Shown: piece by piece, positions 52,695 to 64,000 of the stretch
Layout of the letters: every line of letters begins with the position of its first letter
How positions within the stretch are numbered: the first letter of the stretch is position 1
Assembly: GCA_965219915.1 (NCBI GenBank)
Contig: OZ244794.1
Coordinates: 434,001-498,000, forward strand
Length of the DNA: 64,000 bases
From: Bin80 sp965219915
GTDB lineage: Bacteria; Bacteroidota; Rhodothermia; Rhodothermales; Bin80
Direction of reading: 5' to 3'
Made by a program: the position numbers and the translations under genes
The notes under the pieces: model-generated
Told to the model about the DNA's origin: nothing
Database searches by the model: none
What the model saw: the letters and a program-made list of their open reading frames with translations, nothing else

Positions 52695-53144
52695 CAGCAG
52701 GATGCAGTGACGAGTCTGGTTTCTCTGGACAATCGCGTACTACCTTTCGCCAACGCGACTGGAATCGGCAAAAAGTCGAATAGTGGATCCCTGGGGCACG
52801 AAGCTGCCAGGTTCGGGGGATTGTCGAGAAATCAGGGGGTTGTCCTTTTTGTCGTATCCAAGCGGTGATGGCCATAGATGCAACGGACGGAGGATTTGCT
52901 CGGCCGCATTATGCTGACTTCCGGCGACGTTTGGTACTTCAACCGAATAGTTTGGATTGAGGCCGAGGCCATACCAGATTCGGACGGTATCCCCTTTCTG
53001 GAGGAGCTCGCCCGCGGGCGGCTCGGTTCGTGTAACCATATCAGGAAAGGGACTCCGGGTTGTGTCGGGAAGCTCATCGGGGTGAACGATCAGACCTGCA
53101 CGTCTTAGGTCCGATCGGGCGTCGCGAAGAGATGCCAAGATGAC
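52695..53144. repeat. Direct repeat, right copy (within the intact PASTA gene)
   Basis: The right partner of the 450-bp repeat at 49927-50376. It covers the stop and the last ~135 codons of the intact gene plus 45 bp beyond. Confidence 0.93.
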
Positions 53145-53498
53145 ATCTGGAATCGCGATGGGTTCGGGAAAGCCGCGGTAGATGGTCAGATGAACGCGTC
53201 GACCAGGTTTGGTTTTTGCACCAGCCCGTGGGTTTTGACTGCGAACCAGACCCTGTTGAAACTCCGTTCCGGGGTGTGTAGTGCTGTCGCCAACGACGAG
53301 ACCGGCATCTGCAAGGGCTTCTAGGGCTTCCGGCAAAGGTTTGTTGGAGATGTCTGGGACCGAGATCTCTGTACCATGTCGGGTAACCCGAGGCATAATT
53401 AGCTTATCGACTGCGAAGTACAGCAGTGCAGCCAGGAAAAGCAGCACCGCAAGGCCCCACCTTAAATAGATGTTTTTGTGGAGAGGGATGTCAGTCAA
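52740..53498 (-). CDS. Membrane-anchored PASTA-domain protein
   Basis: 252 residues. One transmembrane segment (WGLAVLLFLAALLYFAVDKL, about 14-33) is followed by three PASTA units: VPDISNKPLPEALEALADAG, IPDVILASLRDARSDLRRAG and VPNVAGSQHNAAEQILRPLH, each closed by QNPRAG, TEPPAGELLQKG or QSPEPGSFVPQGS. There is no kinase or PBP domain. PASTA domains bind peptidoglycan fragments; a stand-alone form may be a scaffold for cell-wall enzymes. It is the likely intact parent of the left-hand copy. Confidence 0.88.
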   Translation of the reverse strand: MTDIPLHKNIYLRWGLAVLLFLAALLYFAVDKLIMPRVTRHGTEISVPDISNKPLPEALEALADAGLVVGDSTTHPGTEFQQGLVRSQNPRAGAKTKPGRRVHLTIYRGFPEPIAIPDVILASLRDARSDLRRAGLIVHPDELPDTTRSPFPDMVTRTEPPAGELLQKGDTVRIWYGLGLNPNYSVEVPNVAGSQHNAAEQILRPLHLWPSPLGYDKKDNPLISRQSPEPGSFVPQGSTIRLFADSSRVGER

Positions 53499-53935
53499 AG
53501 CCTAGTTAGAAAAAAATAAAAAAGAATTTTGCGAAATCGGGGTTTTTTGGGAACACTATATCGAGTAATGTTTAAAACCCGGTCTTTGTGCAGCTGGCAG
53601 CACGACTTATCGTCTTTCAGCAGCCCCTGTTTTCCTCCCTTTTGGGATCTCTTTTACGCGTTGTGTGAGGACATGATGCGTAGCAGAGAAATCAGGAATT
53701 CCTCGCGAGGAGGGTTCTAGAATGGAACAGGAGTTGACATGAATGATAAAAAAGTCGTATGTTGGCTGTCCTGCCCTTTGCGGCAGCCAGTTCTTTGACA
53801 GGATGAGAGTATAGCGAGTCCTTTGTCGATTTTTTGACAGGGATGGTTGGTCGGTTTCTTAGCCGATACCAACCGATCCAATTATCAGTCAGGGAGAGCG
53901 TGGCATAAGCGCTCACACAAGTTTTTCAAACCTCT
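53499..53935 (+). promoter_or_regulatory. rRNA operon upstream region
   Basis: 437 nt before 16S. TTGACA occurs three times (53734-53739, 53795-53800, 53834-53839); the first has TATGTT 18 nt later (53758-53763) and is the best promoter. A small hairpin (GGCTG...CAGCC) lies at about 53764-53788. No gene is seen. Confidence 0.5.
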
Positions 53936-55465
<1,530 letters not shown>

Positions 55466-55554
55466 AGAGAGCCTTGAGGCAACGATCTCCTTAAATCGAC
55501 GGGGCTTGCTATACTCTTCCCTGGTTTTGCACGTGGAGCAAAACCCGCACTTCA

Positions 55555-55628
<74 letters not shown>

Positions 55629-55658
55629 CTCCGCAGGCTTAGCGGCCCTTAGGTGCCA

Positions 55659-55730
55659 GGGGTTATAGCTCAGTGGTAGAGCATCGGTTTTGCATACCGA
55701 GGGTCGCCGGTTCGAGTCCGGCTAACTCCA
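55659..55730 (+). tRNA. tRNA-Ala (anticodon TGC)
   Basis: A 72-nt tRNA, second in the spacer: acceptor GGGGTTA pairs with TAACTCC (one G-U pair), anticodon loop TTTGCAT (anticodon TGC), T-arm GCCGGTTCGAGTCCGGC. Discriminator A. Confidence 0.95.
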
Positions 55731-55896
55731 CACGGAACGTTCGTCGTTCCAAGTTCTTTGACTTAATGATATTCGCCAAAAGAACAACGCGCAGAAATGA
55801 TGGAGGCCCGTGTGGCTTCCGTCCGAGCGTAAACGAGCGCAGAGAACCCTCCACCGGGGTTCTCGCGAACCTGACTTGTGTAAAATCTCAGAGGTT

Positions 55897-58845
<2,949 letters not shown>

Positions 58846-58945
58846 CTGATATTTTACAGAATTCAGACTCGTCTGCGTGTTGCGCGCGGTTCTTTGGTGG
58901 ATATCATTTTGTCAGGATTTTTGTCGCGGTTACGCGATGACAAGC

Positions 58946-59060
58946 TTCCTGGTGCTTATAGCGCGGGGGATACACCTCTTCCATTCCGAACAGAGCCGTT
59001 AAGTCCCGCAGCGCCGATGGTACTGCCCTTCGTGGTGGGAGAGTAGGTCGGTGCCAGGAG
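58946..59060 (+). rRNA. 5S ribosomal RNA
   Basis: About 115 nt. TTCCTGGTG at the start pairs with GTGCCAGGAG at the end. Core CCATTCCGAACAGAGCCGTT and GGGAGAGTAGGTCGGTGCCA are typical. Confidence 0.95.
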
Positions 59061-59068
59061 CCCTTTTG

Positions 59069-59114
59069 ACGGCAGGGTCGCTTCCGACTGGATCCGACCC
59101 TGCCGGTTCTTTTC
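59069..59114 (+). terminator. rRNA operon intrinsic terminator
   Basis: Perfect 11-bp stem CGGCAGGGTCG (59070-59080) with CGACCCTGCCG (59095-59105), followed by GTTCTTTTC. It directly follows 5S and should end the rRNA transcript. Confidence 0.9.
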
Positions 59115-59125
59115 ATTCCTGATTG

Positions 59126-59205
59126 CTTGGGGTGCCTCCTGGCAGGGAGGCTGAGATCAAACCCATTGTACCTGATCCGGGTAATGCCGGCGTAGGAAAT
59201 TGCAT
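59126..59205 (+). promoter_or_regulatory. TPP riboswitch (THI element)
   Basis: Conserved parts are in order: GGGGTGCC, GGCTGAGA, then ACCCATTGTACCTGATCCGG, GTAATGCCGGCGTAGGAAA. This is the thiamine pyrophosphate aptamer. It lies about 50 nt before the ATG of the TonB receptor gene, so high TPP should lower receptor expression. Whether it acts on transcription or translation cannot be seen; I find no clear terminator after it. Confidence 0.95.
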
Positions 59206-59252
59206 CGAAGTGCTGTTACAGCCCTCCAGGCACACCTAAAACCGGTTGTAAC

Positions 59253-61736
59253 ATGCTGCTTTTGTTGCTTATTCCCCTACTTCTCAATCCCCAGTTGACC
59301 GGTACAGTTCAGTCAACTGCCGGCGAGCCGCTTGCCGGGGCAACTCTACAACTTTTTCCAGGCGATTCCTCCGTTGCCAGCTATTCCGGAACAACAGATA
59401 CGGACGGAAGCTTCACGCTTGAGGTTGCGCCCGGAACGTACACACTTGAAGTTCGCTTTCTTGGCTACGAAACACTTCGACAGTCCTTGCAGGTAGGCGA
59501 TGCTGAGCAGCACCTGATCCTCACACTGGATCAGCGGGTGCTCTACGGTGGAGAGGTGGTTGCCGAAGCCCGGCGAGCGCGTGAACGACTGACCCCGCTC
59601 ACGCACAGCAACATCACGGCGCGCGAGCTTGCGGTACTGCCGTCCATGGAGGATATGCCGTCCACATTGGCCCGATCGGTTTCTATCACGCATTACAGTG
59701 AGAACGGGAATGATATGGGGTACACCTATCTTCGATTGCGCGGGTTCGGGCAGCGACGCGTCGCAGTATCTATCAACGGAATCCCACAGAATGATCCCGA
59801 AGAGCACAACGTGTTCTGGATCAACTTTTTTGATCTGCACGGGTCAATTCAGGATATCCAGGTACAGCGGGGTGCCGGTGCCGCCTCTTACGGCTCGACG
59901 GGCATCGGTGGTGCCATTAATATTGTGACGGACCCGTACCGTGCCAATCGCGAAGTACGACTGGAAGCCGGGTATGGAACCTACGCCACGCAGCGCTACA
60001 CATTCCAGGCGAATACAGGACTTTTAGGTGGTCGCTATGCAGCTTATGCGCGGGTTAGCCGGCTCAAATCAGACGGGTATCGCGACTGGTCATGGTCGGA
60101 ATTCTGGAGGTACTTTGTGGGCGTCCGGCGCTATGGCGAACGCCATACGGTCACCCTGCAGTCCTATGGAGGTCCACAGCGGGATGGTCTGGCTTACGGG
60201 GGGATCCCCAAAGAAGCAAACACCGGCACGGTTGATGACGGATTCGGAGGAACGATTGACCGGCGCTACAACTTCAGCGCGTTTACTGAGGATGTTGAGC
60301 GGTTCCATCAACCTCATGTAGAGCTCTTGCATACGTTCACGCCAAGTTCAAATCAAACATTTGAACAGGCTCTTTTCTGGATCAAGGGCATCGGGGAGTT
60401 TGATTTCGGCGGCACTTTCCGAAGCGCGGACTATCTACGTATTCCGGCGGGCTGGCGGGGGTTAAGTGATGCCGAACGCCAAGCACCGCTGTACATTAGT
60501 GCACCGGACGCAACGGTACTGTTTAGGGCTGCGCTGGACCAGTGGCAGGCAGGCTGGATGCCCCGCTATAACGTAAAGGGAGACAAGTCAGAAACAACAC
60601 TTGGCGGCGAATTGCGTCTTCATCGGTCCTTACGCTGGGGGCGCGTGGAAGAAGGCAGTGGATTGCCTTCGCAGATCGTAGGAGCAGCCAATGATTACAG
60701 GGTTTACAGTGTGCGCGGGGAAAAGGTGGTGGGTTCGCTATACGCCAGTCACATAATGCGACCATTCAGCCGGCTGGCCATCCAGGCAGATTTGCAACTT
60801 ACCTGGCGGCAGTACCGGATTTTTCAGGAAGAGTTTTTCGGGAATGCCTTCCAGGTTCCTTATCTGTTCGCCAATCCGCGCCTGGGGATAACCCTGAACC
60901 CGGAGCGGCCGCTGAGCGCCTATATGAGCATATCGCTGGCTAATCGCGAACCCCGAATGAAGTCGCTCTATGACGGCGAAGAAGCGGGGGCCGGATTTAC
61001 GCCCCAGTTTGATCAGCATGCTGATGGGAGTTTCGATTATGATCGTCCAATCGTAAAGCCTGAACGGCTGACCGACATTGAACTGGGAGCGCAGGTAGAG
61101 CAACACAACATTCGGCTTCGCGCTGCGGCCTACTGGATGCTGTTCAGGGATGAGATCGTTCCGAGTGGAGGTCTGGATCAGTTTGGTGTTCCGCGTACAG
61201 GTAATGCGGATCGCACGCGGCATGTTGGCATTGAGCTAGAGGCGGCGGCCCGTATTCTCCCAAGCCTGAATGCATTTGCCAATGCGACATTCAGTCGCAA
61301 TCGAATCGTGGAATTTGTGGAATACGTAACATTGCCCGATTTTTCGGTTACCCCCATTGACAGGTCCGGTAATCCGATTGCAGGCTTTCCTGCGCGCAGT
61401 GGAAGCATAGGGATCACATATGAGCGATCAGGTCTCACGCTTCGGGCGGACACACGATTTGCAGGCAAGCAGTATGTGGACAATGGAGGAGGGCGCACGG
61501 TAGATGGGACGGCTGCAGACAACCTGGAGGTAAATCCGTATGCATTGGTTTCTGCTACGATTCAGTGGTCATTCGGTGAGCAATCGCGTTTGGACGGGCT
61601 TACATTGTCGCTGGATGTCAATAATGTGCTGGATTCCAAGGTACTCTTGTACGGAAACGCAGGATTTGGGACTCCCCAGTTTTTTCCCGCAGCAACCCGT
61701 CATTTATTCCTGAGGGCACAGTACAGACTGTGGTGA
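59253..61736 (+). CDS. TonB-dependent outer-membrane receptor, probable thiamine transporter
   Basis: 827 residues. The short hydrophobic N-terminus (MLLLLLIPLLLNPQ) is a weak signal peptide, followed by a carboxypeptidase-like regulatory domain (GTVQSTAGEPLAGATLQLFP, about 15-105), a plug domain (about 115-240, with SVSITHYSENGN and RLRGFGQRRVAVSINGIPQN), and a 22-strand barrel ending in FLRAQYRLW, with the aromatic end typical of Bam-inserted barrels. Control by the TPP riboswitch points to thiamine or a thiamine precursor as cargo, known for THI-linked receptors in Bacteroidota. It is monocistronic here; no inner-membrane transporter follows. Confidence 0.92.
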   Translation: MLLLLLIPLLLNPQLTGTVQSTAGEPLAGATLQLFPGDSSVASYSGTTDTDGSFTLEVAPGTYTLEVRFLGYETLRQSLQVGDAEQHLILTLDQRVLYGGEVVAEARRARERLTPLTHSNITARELAVLPSMEDMPSTLARSVSITHYSENGNDMGYTYLRLRGFGQRRVAVSINGIPQNDPEEHNVFWINFFDLHGSIQDIQVQRGAGAASYGSTGIGGAINIVTDPYRANREVRLEAGYGTYATQRYTFQANTGLLGGRYAAYARVSRLKSDGYRDWSWSEFWRYFVGVRRYGERHTVTLQSYGGPQRDGLAYGGIPKEANTGTVDDGFGGTIDRRYNFSAFTEDVERFHQPHVELLHTFTPSSNQTFEQALFWIKGIGEFDFGGTFRSADYLRIPAGWRGLSDAERQAPLYISAPDATVLFRAALDQWQAGWMPRYNVKGDKSETTLGGELRLHRSLRWGRVEEGSGLPSQIVGAANDYRVYSVRGEKVVGSLYASHIMRPFSRLAIQADLQLTWRQYRIFQEEFFGNAFQVPYLFANPRLGITLNPERPLSAYMSISLANREPRMKSLYDGEEAGAGFTPQFDQHADGSFDYDRPIVKPERLTDIELGAQVEQHNIRLRAAAYWMLFRDEIVPSGGLDQFGVPRTGNADRTRHVGIELEAAARILPSLNAFANATFSRNRIVEFVEYVTLPDFSVTPIDRSGNPIAGFPARSGSIGITYERSGLTLRADTRFAGKQYVDNGGGRTVDGTAADNLEVNPYALVSATIQWSFGEQSRLDGLTLSLDVNNVLDSKVLLYGNAGFGTPQFFPAATRHLFLRAQYRLW

Positions 61737-62163
61737 CTTGATGAACGCTTCGGGATCATAATTCCTTGCGGGAAGGGATTGTTCATGCGGCCAAAGTATG
61801 GACTCTTAGGATCGGGTAACAGGCCCTTAGGTCTGTGCGAAGGACAGTCATCGGGGCCGATGAACTTGTCAAGCGCAGAACTGCCTTCCGCGGGATCCCG
61901 TGAGGCCTGCGTACACGTGGGATGCTGAAGGCATGCAGGACTACGTCCGAAAATCAAGTCATGCCCAAGCAGCTTTCTATAAGCGAGAGCTACTAAGGTG
62001 CCTGGCGATCATTACAAGCTCGAATCCCATCCAATAGCTATACGCGGGTGTAGCTGTTGGGCGGGATTCGTCACAGCTGAAAGCCTCATTCACTGCACAA
62101 GCACGCTTCAAACGAGGGAGCCGAGAGGGCACACGTTTGACGACGGATCTGGTTACTACGGGG
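61737..62163. other. Intergenic stretch, 427 nt
   Basis: Between convergent genes. A 74-codon minus-strand frame (61977-62198) reads VVTRSVVKRVPSRLPRLKRA but overlaps the lipoprotein gene and has no support. No terminator clearly seen. Confidence 0.35.
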
Positions 62164-62763
62164 TCACTCTGCTGGCTGGACGAACGAAGTGATATCAAGA
62201 TTCAATTCGTGATCACATGCACTGCCAGTCAGTATGCTGCGGGCAGCTGACAGATCATTGCCTACATCCAGTTCCGCGTCCAGATCAAATGTGCACATAC
62301 CAGATCGGCTTTCCACCTCCCAATCTAATTGCCCATCCATGCCTCCTTCAAGTTCCAGATCTTCAAAAAAGCCTTGGATAGTTAATTTGGTGGTGTAGTC
62401 AAGGCTCTGTTCGGCGCTCAGCGTGAAATCTGTTCCCTCACTTCCCTTGATCCCACACTCGTTTGGAGTGAAGCCAACCTCAATAGTTAGACTTACTGCG
62501 TTGTCCCGCGGGGCATCCTCGGAAGCGCTAAATGTCACACGAGACTCGCCGCCTTCAGGGCATGCGATCGTGACTTCTTCCGGGCCGTGGACGGCCGTAA
62601 TTTGTGGCATCGTATCTGACATTACCACCATCATTGCCATCAATAATTCCTCTGTCTCGCCTTCGCTTAACGGGGTGTTTTCCTCTGGTTCAGAAGGATT
62701 GCTACACATGGCCAGAACCATGACCATAGCGGATAGGAGAACAACTTGAATTAGGGATTTCAT
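62164..62763 (-). CDS. Small lipoprotein of unknown function
   Basis: 199 residues with lipoprotein signal MKSLIQVVLLSAMVMVLAMC (lipobox VLAMC). The mature part is acidic and Cys-poor (five Cys after the lipid Cys), with TIACPEGGESRVTFSASED and TKLTIQGFFEDLELEGGMDG. No family is recognised. It stands alone between the TonB receptor and purL. Confidence 0.7.
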   Translation of the reverse strand: MKSLIQVVLLSAMVMVLAMCSNPSEPEENTPLSEGETEELLMAMMVVMSDTMPQITAVHGPEEVTIACPEGGESRVTFSASEDAPRDNAVSLTIEVGFTPNECGIKGSEGTDFTLSAEQSLDYTTKLTIQGFFEDLELEGGMDGQLDWEVESRSGMCTFDLDAELDVGNDLSAARSILTGSACDHELNLDITSFVQPAE

Positions 62764-63121
62764 CGTATTTACGTTTTGTTCAGTTATAAGACGCCATGAA
62801 TTCAGTCGCCGGTCACATGATTTATATAAGACAGATATCAGAGATCCTGAACTCTGACTTGGTTATACGTGCTTTGCTCGTAAGAGGACTCAGTGTACCG
62901 TCGTCGTTATGAGCAGCAAGCCGGATCGTTAACGATCATCCTGTATTTTCCGGGCTGCGTGCGGAGGACTGATAACAGGGTTTGAACTGAGGTGCTATCT
63001 TATCCGAGCCAGGAACAAATTGCTGTCATTGCGGAGATGATTTCCGGATAATTTACTGGTAGCGCTCAAACGGGTAACTTGTCGCAGTAGATAGTAGAAG
63101 AACTGCCAACAAAAGAATTGG
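62764..63121. other. Intergenic stretch between the lipoprotein and purL
   Basis: 358 nt between divergent genes. It should hold promoters for both; I see no repeat, RNA or coding frame that stands out. Confidence 0.35.
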
Positions 63122-64000
63122 ATGGACACGGAAATCATTGTTGATGAGGCATTGGCCGCTGAGCACGGACTCTCGGATCAGGAATACAGCTGGATCCTGG
63201 AGCGCTTAGGAAGAACGCCAACAATTACTGAACTGGGGATCTATTCGGTCATGTGGAGCGAACATTGCTCGTACAAGAACTCCATTGCAGTACTGAAAAC
63301 ATTGCCTCGAGAGGGGGGTGCGCTACTGGTTGAGGCAGGAGACGAGAATGCGGGGCTGGTAGACATTGGTGACGGTCTGGCGGTGGCTTTCAAGATTGAA
63401 AGTCACAATCACCCGTCAGCGGTTGAACCATATCAAGGTGCTGCGACGGGTGTAGGGGGAATTCATCGCGATATCTTTACTATGGGAGCGCGCCCGATCT
63501 GTGCACTTAATTCGCTGAGGTTCGGTTCTCTTGAAAACAGCAGAGTGCGGTATCTGTTTGATGGCGTTGTTCGCGGGATTGGTGATTATGGGAATTCGTT
63601 TGGTGTTCCCACTGTGGCCGGAGAAGTATACTTTGATCCGGCTTACGAGGGTAATCCGCTCGTGAATGCCATGAGTGTGGGGATTGTAAAAGTGGACAGC
63701 ACGGCGTCTGCAATTGCTGAGGGGGCCGGCAACAAGGTCTTCATTGTGGGTTCGGCAACAGGCCGTGACGGTATCCATGGAGCTACCTTTGCCTCCGAGG
63801 AAATATCCGAAGAGAGCGAAAAAAAACGCCCAAGTGTGCAGGTAGGTGACCCTTTTACCGAGAAGTTACTCCTGGAGGCCACACTGGAGGCCCTCTCCGC
63901 AGGTGTAATAGTCGGCATTCAGGATATGGGCGCAGCAGGTATCACCTGTTCCTCATGCGAAATGAGCGCAAAAGGAGGTGCTGGCATGCGCCTGAACCTA
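63122..64000 (+). CDS. purL: Phosphoribosylformylglycinamidine synthase PurL, N-terminal part
   Basis: The frame from ATG 63122 (MDTEIIVDEALAAEHGLSDQ) is open to the window end, giving 293 residues of about 740. Signature blocks are ELGIYSVMWSEHCSYKNS with the catalytic-site His, VAFKIESHNHPSAVEPYQGA and ATGVGGIHRDIFTMGARPI. The enzyme makes FGAM from FGAR with glutamine and ATP in purine synthesis. The length pattern (no N-terminal extension) fits the small PurL that works with PurQ and PurS. Confidence 0.96.
   Translation, partial: MDTEIIVDEALAAEHGLSDQEYSWILERLGRTPTITELGIYSVMWSEHCSYKNSIAVLKTLPREGGALLVEAGDENAGLVDIGDGLAVAFKIESHNHPSAVEPYQGAATGVGGIHRDIFTMGARPICALNSLRFGSLENSRVRYLFDGVVRGIGDYGNSFGVPTVAGEVYFDPAYEGNPLVNAMSVGIVKVDSTASAIAEGAGNKVFIVGSATGRDGIHGATFASEEISEESEKKRPSVQVGDPFTEKLLLEATLEALSAGVIVGIQDMGAAGITCSSCEMSAKGGAGMRLNL

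Overview
The window looks like a chromosome segment of a Bacteroidota-type bacterium, most plausibly of the Rhodothermota/Rhodothermales branch. The reasons are the rpmB-rpmG-DUF4295 trio, the L13 leader peptide form, lipoproteins of the 6-bladed beta-propeller and OmpA/PKD types, a TPP-riboswitch-controlled TonB receptor, a DnaB intein (a trait known from Rhodothermus), and almost no Shine-Dalgarno sequences. The assignment rests on gene content; no 16S comparison could be run.

Layout. 1-3.0 kb (minus): rpmH-rnpA-yidC-mnmE, then tRNA-Gly and tRNA-Val (plus). 3.3-6.4 kb: a small unknown gene and two 6-bladed beta-propeller lipoproteins with a small gene tucked between them. 6.5-12.5 kb (minus): DUF177-rpmF-plsX-fabH-fabD-fabG, the fatty-acid start-up operon, followed by a DEAD-box helicase. 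13.0-15.2 kb: an accessory patch with small Cys-rich secreted peptides, a third propeller lipoprotein and a broken thioredoxin-like gene. 15.4-27.6 kb (plus): DnaA boxes, dnaA, dnaN, rplM, rpsI, rpsB, tsf, pyrH, frr, tRNA-Ser, gmk, coaBC, a uracil-DNA glycosylase and intein-bearing dnaB. 27.6-28.7 kb (minus): rpmB, rpmG, DUF4295, tRNA-Pro, tRNA-Arg interrupted by a group I intron, and tRNA-Cys. 28.7-35.3 kb (mostly minus): a LolC/E-type permease with a partner protein, ychF, a PPP phosphatase, nusB and a universal stress protein.

35.3-37.4 kb is gene-poor and holds a dense set of DnaA boxes around a decayed SBBP-repeat gene; it is the best candidate for the replication origin. 37.4-49.8 kb: moeA, an S41 processing protease, a DinB-fold protein, a PKD/OmpA lipoprotein, a multicopper oxidase with three tandem LVIVD-type propeller paralogs, an M50 protease and pyrR. 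49.9-53.5 kb: a HigB/HigA-ImmA toxin-antitoxin pair plus the remains of a second pair, flanked by 450-bp direct repeats of the 3' part of a PASTA-domain gene. 53.9-59.1 kb: a complete rRNA operon (16S, tRNA-Ile, tRNA-Ala, 23S, 5S, terminator). 59.1-64 kb: TPP riboswitch with its TonB receptor, a small lipoprotein, and the start of purL.

The most noteworthy items are the group I intron in tRNA-Arg(UCU), the 253-residue intein inside the DnaB P-loop, a 16S 3' end whose anti-Shine-Dalgarno core is altered, a uracil-DNA glycosylase lacking all four Fe-S cysteines, the origin candidate about 20 kb from dnaA, the repeat-flanked toxin-antitoxin island, and the propeller/Cys-rich peptide/thioredoxin locus.
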